A stretch of DNA of 64,000 nt from positions 3,537,046 through 3,601,045 of the forward strand of contig QXEO01000152.1 of NCBI GenBank assembly GCA_007115705.1, given 5' to 3'. Made by a program: the position numbers and the translations under genes. The notes beneath the pieces are model-generated. The model had not been told where the DNA came from. It did no database searches and worked only from the letters and a program-made list of their open reading frames with translations. This stretch comes from Dactylis glomerata (Eukaryota > Streptophyta > Magnoliopsida > Poales > Poaceae). Of this stretch, positions 1 through 8,547 are shown piece after piece. Each line of letters begins with the position of its first letter. Position 1 is the stretch's first letter.

Positions 1-565
1 TTCGAGTTTTGTCGTGATGACGCAACTCGAGAATTATATTTCGCAGCCTTGTTTGACTGATTCAATATACATAACTTTTCGAGTTTATCTTCTCATGAAT
101 AGCTCCCAATGGGAGTAATCGACGTCTTATTTTGTCGACAATGTAGCCGAAGTTTTTTGCTGACGAAAAGCAACCGATTATGCACCTCGCTTTCCTTTAT
201 CACCTGTTTCCACTTCTTTCTGTCCTTTTTTGTCGACTTCTTTCTATCGGGTGCGCGACAGCGCTCCCGATGGGAGTAGCCCCCGAGGCTATAGCCGAAA
301 TTTTTGGGTATAGGCTTAGGAAAATAGATAAAACCTGTTCCTTATATTTCTTTTTCACATAATTTTATCGACTTCCTTCGCCTTTGCAATGGGTTTCCTC
401 CCTCTTCGTAACACAAGCCCCCGAGTCGAAGATGAGGTGAACTTTGTGTTTCTTGACAGATATTTCCTTATTCCATGCTTTCTTTATTTTTTGCTCGCAT
501 CTTTTCTATTGATACGTTTAATTCTTCTATACTATTTTGCACTGTAAAAACCAGAAAGTATACTT
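1..565 (-). other. 3' non-coding region of Tat-I
   Basis: No coding frame is supported. The stretch holds the short module GCGCTCCCGATGGGAGTAGC followed by CCCCGAGGCTA (about 260-292), which also occurs twice at 19955-20130 in the Tat-II element, and a degenerate form near 103-120. Read on the minus strand this contains CTCGGGGGCTACT, a candidate polypurine-tract-like sequence. Confidence 0.6.
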
Positions 566-710
566 TGGGCCATGCCGCTCCAAAGGCCCATTAGTACGTG
601 CTTATAAATAAAGCACGCTTGACCAGGGTAAAAACCATAATCCTTTCACTAGTGCTTTCCTCTGCCGCATCGTCTTCTTCTTCCTTAACCCATCTAGGGT
701 TTTTTGTCCC
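566..710 (+). promoter_or_regulatory. Promoter and leader of the antisense AT-hook/B3 ORF
   Basis: Two site II-type elements face each other (TGGGCC at 567 and GGCCCA near 585), followed by a TATA box (TATAAATA, 603-610) and a telo-box on the complementary strand (TAGGGTTT, 695-702) in the expected leader. The ATG is 115 bases after the TATA box. Site II plus telo-box is the arrangement known for plant ribosomal-protein and other growth-related promoters. The assignment comes from motifs and spacing only. Confidence 0.6.
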
Positions 711-724
711 TGCCACTTATCTCC

Positions 725-1297
725 ATGGCCGATGCAAGTGGATCTCGCTTGAACCTCGGCGCCCCGGTGGAGAAGCGGGGCCGCGGCCGTCCTCGGGGTA
801 GCAAAAACAAGACCATCGCCGCAACTGCGGTAGCATCGTCTTCTGCTTTGGGGAAGCGACGCCCCGGCCGTCCGGCCGGAAGCAAGAATAAACCCAAGGC
901 GCCCTCTGCTGCGCCAGGTTCAAGTGCTCCTTCCCCTGATGCTTCTTCTTCTTCGCCCCGAATCTATTCTTTCTTCTGCATCTGCAACGCGCAGTGCCGC
1001 GAAATTCAGCGCCTGCCACTGAAATTTACTAAATTCATGGATGGGCGAGAACTGCGCGAAGCAGTTCTCTGTGAACACTCTGGTGGCGGAACCCCATACG
1101 AAGTGGAGGTGTGGTACGACGACGCCGGTGAGCAATTCTTCAAGGACGGCTGGTCGCGATTTGCGGAGGATCATGACCTCCACCAGGGGTTCTTCATGAC
1201 CTTTGATTTCCATGTTGGCACGTCGAAGTTCGACGTGAGAATCTACGACGGCACCCAGTGCCAGAAGGAGTATGAAGCCGAAATGTATTTTCACTAG
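725..1297 (+). CDS. Antisense ORF of Tat-I: AT-hook plus B3-like DNA-binding protein
   Basis: A 190-codon ORF lies inside the element but on the strand opposite gag-pol. I chose the ATG at 725 because its context (CTCCATGGCC) is a good plant start; an in-frame ATG at 704 is weaker. Residues 16-29 (RGRGRPRGSKNK) and 44-58 (RRPGRPAGSKNKPK) are two AT-hooks; the second resembles the hook of plant AHL proteins. A Ser/Ala/Pro linker follows. Residues about 82-178 read as a B3 domain of the REM type (LPLKFTKFMDGREL, FFKDGWSRFAEDHDL, FDVRIYDGTQ). The expected role is binding DNA in the nucleus. The frame has no stop although gag is damaged. Antisense ORFs are known in Tat elements such as Grande; a B3 identity is my reading and needs a profile search. 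Confidence 0.8.
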   Translation: MADASGSRLNLGAPVEKRGRGRPRGSKNKTIAATAVASSSALGKRRPGRPAGSKNKPKAPSAAPGSSAPSPDASSSSPRIYSFFCICNAQCREIQRLPLKFTKFMDGRELREAVLCEHSGGGTPYEVEVWYDDAGEQFFKDGWSRFAEDHDLHQGFFMTFDFHVGTSKFDVRIYDGTQCQKEYEAEMYFH

Positions 1298-1344
1298 TTT
1301 TCTCCTTTATGTAATCCAGTTGTTTCTTCGTCGTGCTTATCTGT

Positions 1345-1350
1345 AATAAA
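1345..1350 (+). terminator. Polyadenylation signal after the antisense ORF
   Basis: A canonical AATAAA lies about 50 bases after the TAG stop of the AT-hook/B3 ORF, in a T-rich context. With the upstream TATA box it makes a complete transcription unit on the plus strand. Confidence 0.5.
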
Positions 1351-1674
1351 TAATTGTATCGGAATTATGTGTTTATGAATAGACCATGGGAACGAATCAT
1401 GGTTCCGAGGTATGTGCATTAATATTTTATCGGGTTCCTTTGAACCATATATGGTGCTGTCGAAATATCGGGTTGCAATCAACCTTATAGTATGTCGCAG
1501 ATAATCACAAAACTTGTTAATATTATTTCGTACAACTCGAGGGTCTTAGCCCCCGAGTGTAAAGTAAAATATTTACACATATTGTCGATTTGTCCCAATG
1601 AACCCGACCTATGGCCTCATGTTCTGGATTCAGAGGGTCATAACTTGAAAATCCCCTTGGTCACCTTATTTCGA
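1351..1674 (-). other. Tat-I spacer between integrase and the antisense gene
   Basis: About 320 bases between the end of integrase (minus strand) and the polyadenylation signal of the antisense ORF. Nothing coding is seen; it includes another CCCCGAG motif near 1550 typical of this element's non-coding parts. Confidence 0.5.
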
Positions 1675-2928
1675 CTATGCGTAGAACCGTCGTAGTTGCT
1701 CTGCATTCCACGGGTTACTCTCGTCCTTCCCCGTTTTCTTGTCTTGTAGTCGATAAGCTCCTCCTGGTATTACTTCTGTCACAATGTAAGGTCCCACCCA
1801 TGGGGACTCTAGTTTTCCATGGCCATCTTGCTTTAGTCGTAGTACTAGATCTCCCACCACGAAAGATCGTGGACGAACTCGACTACTGTGGTAGTTTCGT
1901 AGATTTTGCTGATATTGAGTAGCTTTAGCGAGTGCTACATCTCTTGCTTTGTCAAGTGCATCAACATCATCCTGAAGTGCTTCTGTAGAAGTTGCCTCAT
2001 CATATGCCGCGATTCTTGGAGCTTCATGAGTTATTTCAACTGGAAGCACGGCTTCTGCGCCATGAATCAGAAAAAATGGGGTTTCTTGAGTAGCTGCGTT
2101 CGGTGTAGTTCGTAAACTCCAGAGTACGGAGGGTAGCTCATCTATCCAAGCGTGCTTGGCTTTTTCGAGTGGCGCTAGCAGCCTTTTCTTTATCCCATTG
2201 CATATTAAGCCATTGGCTTTCTCGACTTGCCCATTTGACTTTGGATGCGCCACAGATGCAAATTTTAATTTAATTCCCAGACCTTCACAGTAACTCTTGA
2301 ACTCTTTTGATGTGAAGTTTGTCCCATTATCTGTGATTATGCTGTGTGGTACTCCGAAGCGAAAAACTATGGACTTGATGAAGTTAATCGCAGCTGTGGA
2401 ATCTTGAGTTGTCACCGGGGCTGCTTCTACCCACTTGGTGAATTTGTCGACTGCTACCAGCATATAAACATGCCCTCCTGGCCAAGATTTATGTAGTTTC
2501 CCGACCATGTCGACACCCCATTGTGCGAAGGGCCAAGATAATGGTATTGGTTGCAACTCTGTTGCTGGCGCGTGCGGTCGAGATGCGAAGCGTTGACAAG
2601 CCTCACATTTCCTTACTATGTCTTTTGCGTCTTCAATGGCTGTTAGCCAATAAAATCCTACACGAAAAGCTTTGGCTGCAATAGATCTGCTGCTAGCGTG
2701 ATGTCCGCATACTCCTGCGTGGATATCTCTTAAAATTTCTTGCCCTTCTTGAGGGGTGACGCATCGTTGTAAGACGCCTGTTATGCTTCTCTTGTATAGT
2801 TTTCCTTGCAGCACGACGAAAGCCTTGGATCGTCGTATTATCCTTTTAGCTTGTACTGTGTCTTCGGATAGTGTTTTGTTTACCATATATGCCAAGTATG
2901 GTTGCATCCAGGTTTCCTCGATCATCAT
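1675..2928 (-). CDS. Tat-I integrase
   Basis: An intact frame for the DNA-joining enzyme of the element. It has an HHCC zinc-binding region (about residues 75-112, with CEACQRFA), then the DDE catalytic core: the Asp in WGVDMVG, the Asp in TDNGTNF, and the Glu in NGQVEKAN. The C-terminal part contains GAEAVLPVEI and ends with a chromodomain-free tail (WVGPYIVTEVIPGGAYRLQD), as in Tat and Athila elements. It is the last gene of the sense strand. The following 1.6 kb up to the window edge codes only on the opposite strand. Confidence 0.92.
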   Translation of the reverse strand: MMIEETWMQPYLAYMVNKTLSEDTVQAKRIIRRSKAFVVLQGKLYKRSITGVLQRCVTPQEGQEILRDIHAGVCGHHASSRSIAAKAFRVGFYWLTAIEDAKDIVRKCEACQRFASRPHAPATELQPIPLSWPFAQWGVDMVGKLHKSWPGGHVYMLVAVDKFTKWVEAAPVTTQDSTAAINFIKSIVFRFGVPHSIITDNGTNFTSKEFKSYCEGLGIKLKFASVAHPKSNGQVEKANGLICNGIKKRLLAPLEKAKHAWIDELPSVLWSLRTTPNAATQETPFFLIHGAEAVLPVEITHEAPRIAAYDEATSTEALQDDVDALDKARDVALAKATQYQQNLRNYHSSRVRPRSFVVGDLVLRLKQDGHGKLESPWVGPYIVTEVIPGGAYRLQDKKTGKDESNPWNAEQLRRFYA

Positions 2929-2985
2929 GACTTCTTCGGGCTCAGCTGTCCCGCTGCTACCAGCCCCCGAGCCTATTGCTTGATG

Positions 2986-4030
2986 CTAGGCTTGCTCTCC
3001 TGTAGGCGAAACTTTAGTTTCTTTTATTGATCTTTCTACGATTTCCTCCCAAAAAACTCCTTGTGGTACGGGTAAACACTGGGACCCGATATTTGCTAAA
3101 TTGTCGGCTTCCTCGTTGCTTGCTCTACTGATATGCGAAACTTCGCATCCGTCAAATGTTCCCTCTAGATAATAATATAAGTTCTTGTACGCTGTCATAT
3201 TGTCGTTGATGGCATCGCACTTGTTCATCACTTGTTGGACGACGAGGTTCGAGTCTCCAAATATTTTCAGTCGAGTTGCTCCGCATGCCTTGGCCATTTT
3301 CATCCCATGGAGTAGCGCCTCATATTCGGCTTCGTTATTGGAGGCTTGGGGAAAACTCATCCTTAACACATATTTTAACTTGTCGCCTTGTGGTGATATC
3401 AGGACTACTCCTGCTCCTGCGCCTTGGACCCTTTTTGATTCGTCGAAGTACATTGTCCATACACTCGATAGGTCTGGCGGTCCTGTGTTTTGCAATTCCA
3501 GCCACTCTGCTGTGAAGTCTGGTAACACTTGTGATTTGATCGCCTTTCGCTTTTCATACGTGATGTCCAGGGGTGACAACTCAATTCCCCATAAGGAGAC
3601 ATGTCCTATTGCTGAAGGGTTATTCAATATATTGGATAGTGGTGCTTCGTTGACTACTATGATCGGGTGTACCACGAAGTATTGCCGTAGTTTTCGTGCT
3701 GATGTGAATACGTTGTATGCAAGTTTCTGATAGTGCGGGTACCTTTGCTTTGTTGGAGATAGCACCTCGCTGACGAAATATACTGGCCGCTGAACTCCAT
3801 AGGTTTTTCCTTCTTCACTTCTTTCGACTACTAATACTGTACTTACCACCTGATGTGTTGCTGCAATATAGAGTAACAATGGCTCTTTTTCCTTTGGTGC
3901 GACCAACACTGGCGGTGTGGAAAGCACTTTTTTCAATTGTGTGAAAGCTATGTCTGCCTCTTCGGTCCACTCGAATTTATCGTCTGATTTTTTCATCAGT
4001 GCATAGAAGGGGAGTGCTTTTCCCCTAGCC
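2986..4030 (-). CDS. Tat-I RNase H plus archaeal-type RNase H
   Basis: Two RNase H domains follow RT. The first (about 4000-3530) is the usual gypsy domain but looks degenerate, as is known for Tat elements. The second (about 3440-3030) starts MYFDES and holds all four acidic positions expected of an active enzyme: Asp in YFDES, Glu in NNEAEYEALL, Asp in GDSNLVV and Asp in EEADNLA. This second domain (aRH) is diagnostic of the Tat lineage. The frame stops at 2986, a little before the integrase frame, so the pol polyprotein is probably broken here too. Confidence 0.9.
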
Positions 4031-4760
4031 GTGCCACGAATCGACTTAGAGTCGCGACGCGTCCTGCGAGCTTCTGTACGTCGTGCAGTTTTGTTGGTTT
4101 CCCCATCGTTAGTATTGCCTGGATCTTCTCTGGATTTGCCTCTATCCCTCTTGCGGATACCAGGAACCCGAGGAGTTGCCCTGCAGATACCCCAAAAGAG
4201 CACTTTGTCGGGTTGAGCTTCAGCTTGTATCTGTTTAGGTTGTCGAAGGTTTCTGCTAAATCGCTGATTAGTGACTCTTCTTTTTGCGTGGTGATAACCA
4301 CGTCGTCGATGTAGACTTGGATGTTTCGTCCTATTTGATTTCCGAGGCAGTTTTGCATCATCCTCTGGTAGGTTGCTCCTGCATTTTTTAGGCCGAAAGG
4401 CATGACTTGGTAGCAAAACACGCCGTAAGGTGTTATAAAAGTTGTTTTTTCCTCGTCTTCTTTTTTCAACTTGATCTGGTTGTAGCCAGAATATGCGTCC
4501 AGGAAGGAAAGCCTTTCGCACCCTGCTGTTGAGTCAATTATCTGATCAATGCGAGGTAGAGGGAAGGGATCCTTTGGGCAGTGCTTGTTGAGAGACGTAT
4601 AGTCGACACACACTCTCTGCACATCCGTGTTTTTCTTGGGGACTATAACTGGATTAGATACCCAAGTCGACGATATGATTTCCCGGATGAACCCTGCGTT
4701 TTCTAGCCTGTGCAGTTCCGATGCTATTGCCTTCCTTTTGGGTTCATCGAATCTTCTCAA
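3996..4760 (-). CDS. Tat-I reverse transcriptase domain
   Basis: This is the reverse transcriptase of the element. The frame starts at RRFDEPKRKAI and shows the standard Ty3/gypsy blocks in order: VCVDYTSLNKHCPKDPFPLPRID, LSFLDAYSGYNQI, FCYQVMPFGLKNAGATYQRMM and the catalytic YIDDVV (YIDD in place of the more usual YVDD), then the primer-grip region ending KLNPTKCSFGV. The frame then leaves the pol frame near 4020, where the RNase H continues in another frame, so one small indel separates the two. The domain itself has no internal stop. Confidence 0.9.
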   Translation of the reverse strand: MRRFDEPKRKAIASELHRLENAGFIREIISSTWVSNPVIVPKKNTDVQRVCVDYTSLNKHCPKDPFPLPRIDQIIDSTAGCERLSFLDAYSGYNQIKLKKEDEEKTTFITPYGVFCYQVMPFGLKNAGATYQRMMQNCLGNQIGRNIQVYIDDVVITTQKEESLISDLAETFDNLNRYKLKLNPTKCSFGVSAGQLLGFLVSARGIEANPEKIQAILTMGKPTKLHDVQKLAGRVATLSRFVARLGEKHSPSMH

Positions 4761-4898
4761 TGGTTGCTTGACTGGTTTTGCTTTGTGATCGATGTTTAGT
4801 GCATGCTCGATGAGTTCCCTGGGAACCCCTGGCCTGTCTGAAGGACATCAGGCGAAGATTTCCCAGCGCTCACGGAGGAACTCAACGAGCGCGCTTTC

Positions 4899-5468
4899 CT
4901 ATGCAGGATCCAAGTTTACTGCTATAGAGGTAGTTTTGCTTGGGTCCATAGGGTGAACCTGGATTTTCTTCGAGTCTTGAGTTGCATCGAAAGCCTGATC
5001 TGGCAGGGATCGCCCGACGTCGGGTAGTACGTTGTGGTTGGTTTCGCCTTTTAGTCTCGCATATTCTGCTGTCATGCCAAAGGTTTGCGTCAGTCTGTTG
5101 AATTCTTTGTCACAGGTGTTGGATACTTCAAAACTGCCTTGCACCGTGATTGTTCCTTTGGGTCCTGGGATCTTGAGTGTAAGATACACGTAATGAGGTA
5201 CTGCCATAAATTTTGCAAATGCTGGGCGCCCCAGGATTGCATGATACTGTGAAGGCCAATCCATAACTTCGAATTCCAGCTTTTCTCTGCGATAATTGTT
5301 GCTATTTCCAAAGCAGACGTCGAGTTCTATTTTCCTAAGAGGGTAATTTGCGCTTCCTGGTACTATTCCATGGAAAGAGCAATCCGTCGTCTTTAAACTT
5401 TCCAGTGAAATGCACATTGGAGACTCTTTTCCCGTCCAAGTACGCGTAATGGATGCAACAAGGACCAT
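4899..5468 (-). pseudogene. Tat-I protease region
   Basis: This is the C-terminal part of the retropepsin-like region that joins gag to RT. It contains the segment ending YHAILGRPAFAKFMA, typical of the aspartic protease/linker region in Tat and Athila elements. It overlaps the end of gag in another frame, so either a frameshift or an indel separates it from gag. The upstream catalytic DTG-type motif is not clearly seen. Between this frame and the RT an in-frame TGA occurs, inside the region that links protease to RT. Confidence 0.7.
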
Positions 5469-7392
5469 ATAGCATATCTTCTGCTGAGGGACCCGAGTAC
5501 CTTGGTTTCTCCTTTTCCCTGTTGTCTCTTGCCTGAAACTCTCTATTTTCGTAACCTTCCTCGTTCCTTTCGTCGCATCCCGCGGCTATCTGATTTCGCC
5601 TTTCATAGTTGTCGTTGTTGCGGTACCGTCGCCTTTGCCTGCTGGATTTGTCGACTTCCGGTGAACGTCCCCTTTTGTTGTAATACGCGTCTTCTCCGTC
5701 GGCAAATCTGTTAGCTATCTCCATTAGTTCTGAAACTGTTCTCGGCTTTATTCTTCCTATCTCTTCCACGAGGTCTGAGCGACGAAGTCCGGCTGAAAAG
5801 GCGTCTATTGCTCTTTCATCGGAGACGTCCTCTGCGGAGTTTTTAATGACGCTCCAGCGTTGTATGTAAGAGCGCAGAGTTTCGTCTCTTTCCTGTATGC
5901 ACGATTTTACTTCTTCCAATGACGTTGGTCGCTTGTATGTTGAGCGAAAATTTCTTGCGAATTGGCTTTCTAGCTCTCCCCAACTTCCGATGGAATCGTT
6001 GGGTAGTGTATTTAACCAGGACCGCGCTGCGCCGGTGAGGTGTAACTGCAAACTTTGCATTGTTGTTGCTCTTGTTCCCCCTACTATTTGTACTGCTTGT
6101 AGATAGTCTGACAACCATAGCGTTGGTTCCTGTGACCCATCATATTTTTCCTGATCATGTGGTAACTTAAATCCTTTGGGTACTCGCGTTTTGCGAACCC
6201 TGCGGGTAAAGCATAGCGCGCTCATCTCTTTTGCGTCGTCTTCGTAGTTTTCTTCCCTCCGCGCGTAACGTGAGTTATTTACCCTTGCTTGTGCTATTAT
6301 GCTCCTTGCATCCTCCTTCCTCTTTTGGCGTTTCTCGTCTTCTGAGGACTCGCTAGTTTCGTTCCACGAAGATTTGCGCTTGACCTCTTCTTTTTTCCTT
6401 TCACTGCGGTGAGTCGACTTTTTCTCTGAAATATTTCCCTTTAGCTTCTCTTCTACTATCCCAAGGCTTAGTATCGCGGCTTGATGTATTTGTTCTTGTG
6501 GGTCACCAGGTTTTGGTTGCGTGGTTAATAGGTATGCTTGTCCTGCTATCAATGCTGCTTCTGGTGTTTCTTGCACGAATTCTTCCTCCTCTTCTGGTTA
6601 ATTCGCGCTTGGGCTTCCCGTATAGCTTTCTTCTACTACACGTGTTGTTGTCCTTCTATTGTGCTTCGGGTCTTTGTGCCTCTCCATGCTGGATTCTGAT
6701 GAGTTGGTATATTCGCTCCAATATCCTTCACTTGATGTGCTGTTGTAATCTGGGCTTCTCATAATCATATCTCTTTCCTGCCTTAGCTTTTTCCTGCGCT
6801 GGTGTAGCGCGTATTGGTACCCCATTAAAACTTCTCTTCTTGAATCTGCGGGTACATCTGTCCCGTGGTTGACAGCTGTCATGATCATTCTCCACTCTCC
6901 AGCCGAAACATGCACTTTCTCCTTCTCTTTTTTGCCATTGCTCCTTATTTTGTCGACTTGCATGTCGACCTCCTTGTTGCCGGAGTGATTGTTTTCTTCT
7001 CCTGCTGCTTCAGTGATGATAACGCATAATTGGTGTACGCTCCTGGAGACGCCGCTGTTTCTGCTGGCGATATCCCTTGATTTGTCCACTGCTTCTTCCA
7101 CAATGGTCTCTTGCCCGATTTCGTCGGGTTCCTCTAATTTTCCCTGCAAATTTTCTGTTGCTGCTAAGCTGACTGGCGAGTTTGCCTCGCTAGAAGAGCC
7201 TACAGATGATCCAGATGCTGTCATCCTCTCTGCTTTGCCCGCCGACGGAACTGATTTCGTCGGATCCGAAAGGCGAGTTGAACCTGAAGGTCCGATGTAG
7301 AAGCTTAGACTTCCGAACGTCAATTCCATCTCTTGATTTTTGTTGACTTCTAGATTGCTATTGGCTAAAAGCGAAAAAGCCGTCGAATTCAT
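5335..7392 (-). pseudogene. Tat-I gag (interrupted)
   Basis: This is the capsid polyprotein gene of the element. The frame begins at an ATG at 7392, downstream of the LTR (a longer frame running into the LTR from 7521 is not needed), and runs to a TAA at 6598-6600. It continues in the same frame from there, so a single in-frame stop divides it. The N-terminal part is low-complexity and charged. The C-terminal part carries the retrotransposon gag domain (about 6170-5690 on the strand), with the KYDGSQEPTLWLSDYL start and conserved W and L positions, followed by an Arg-rich tail. No CCHC zinc knuckle is evident. The TAA could be a disabling mutation or a read-through codon; a mutation is simpler given the other breaks. 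Confidence 0.85.
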
Positions 7393-7429
7393 GATTCCAA
7401 CGCCCAGAGTCCCCACGGTCGACGCCAAT

Positions 7430-7764
7430 TGACGAGGATTAAACTCGACAAATGTCCTAGATGAAGGACTTAGGATCGAGGAGACAGGGCGTCGGATGAA
7501 CTCGAAGGTAAACTCAGTCAAACAAGATGGCTACGAAAGTAAACATGGATGTAGAACCTGGCTTGCTTTCAATCTGTCTTACACCGTCCCCTCCTAGCCC
7601 CTTTATATAGGTGGTCAGGTCTCAAGGATCGGGTGGGATCCGATACAGATTACAATATCAACATACGACATGAACTCGTATTTCGACTAGTATTACAATT
7701 GGGCCTAGCTTAACGGGCCTCAGGAATACTCAACTAACGGGCTCTATTATCTATACCCTTGTCA
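7430..7764 (-). repeat. 5' LTR of Tat-I
   Basis: On the plus strand it begins TGACGAGG and ends CCCTTGTCA, giving extended inverted termini around the usual TG...CA. A minus-strand TATA box (CTATATAAAG) lies at 7601-7610. The length, 335 bp, is short for this lineage. The first 50 or so bases nearly match the 484-bp LTR at 19101, so the two belong to related families. The primer-binding site should lie just left of 7430 on the minus strand, but I could not assign a tRNA to it. Confidence 0.85.
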
Positions 7765-8547
7765 CGAGTACTATATAGAAGGTGGAGTTTTGTAAAACAA
7801 GCTGACCTTGCATTTTATTTCATAGAGGAAAAAAATTTATTTCATAGAGGAAAAAACAAAGAACACACTGTATACGGGAGCGCCTGCCTCGGTTCACTGA
7901 CACTCGCAAGCTTCAATTCCCCATAATTATTGGGCGGACAAACAGAGCACTAAAATTAACTAGGACTATTATTCTTATCTAGTACGGTGTACGAGTAGAC
8001 ATCAACGGGAGACACCACAAAATACACGATCACACCACGAGAAATCTTCATTAACCAAATGCAAGTCCCATGATTCAGTAGCCAAAAATGCAGCAGCAAG
8101 CCACGAACTAAGCAGCAAGAACTGCAGAAGAACATAGGCACATAGCATATCAGGGAGCTGAAAATGATGCGGAACTAGTAGTCTGGGACGATCCGCCAGG
8201 AAATTAGTAAATCCGTACTACTCTACTTAACTGCAGTTAAGTTACCACATGATTCAAAGGCACAACATGCAATGTACTCAATGAAAACCTCCATTCAGCA
8301 GAACTTGCAAGACCATCGGATAATTAACTCATGGCACAGATTGGAGATGGGATTCAAAAGCAGCAACTTAACCCTATTTTGCAGATTGGAGGTGGGATCA
8401 AACCGTAAATGAACTTGACCTTTTTCCAGCAACGGTATCTACAAGACTACAACAACAGCACAAGGGTTCCCTAAAACTGTAAACGTCCTGTTTCTATAGC
8501 ATTATATGATTATACATGAAAGAACGGATTCAACTGTAGGATTATAG
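7765..8547 (-). other. 3' UTR and downstream flank of the hnRNP-Q-like gene
   Basis: This AT-rich, non-coding stretch follows the stop codon of the host gene and reaches the Tat-I LTR. Two minus-strand AATAAA signals occur within a near-perfect 22-bp tandem duplication (about 7812-7856, unit TTATTTCATAGAGGAAAAAA). The mRNA could therefore end about 30-60 bases from the LTR. No ORF of interest is present. Confidence 0.5.

Larger units (their letters stand above)
1..7764 (-). mobile_element. Tat-lineage Ty3/gypsy LTR retrotransposon (Tat-I), 3' LTR outside the window
   Basis: Read on the minus strand the order is 5' LTR (7430-7764), gag, protease, RT, RNase H, a second archaeal-type RNase H, integrase, then a long 3' non-coding region carrying an ORF on the opposite strand. 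The second RNase H between RNase H and integrase is the hallmark of the Tat lineage. The element is defective: gag has an in-frame TAA, the segment between protease and RT has a TGA, and there is a frame change near 4020. The left (3') LTR and one target duplication lie beyond base 1, so insertion boundaries cannot be completed. Its right edge lies about 800 bases beyond the stop codon of the host gene, in the same orientation as that gene. Confidence 0.93.

Noticed and set aside
7393..7521. Gag start at 7521 inside the LTR
   Set aside because: The frame is open by chance into the LTR; the ATG at 7392 lies after the expected primer site and is the more credible start.
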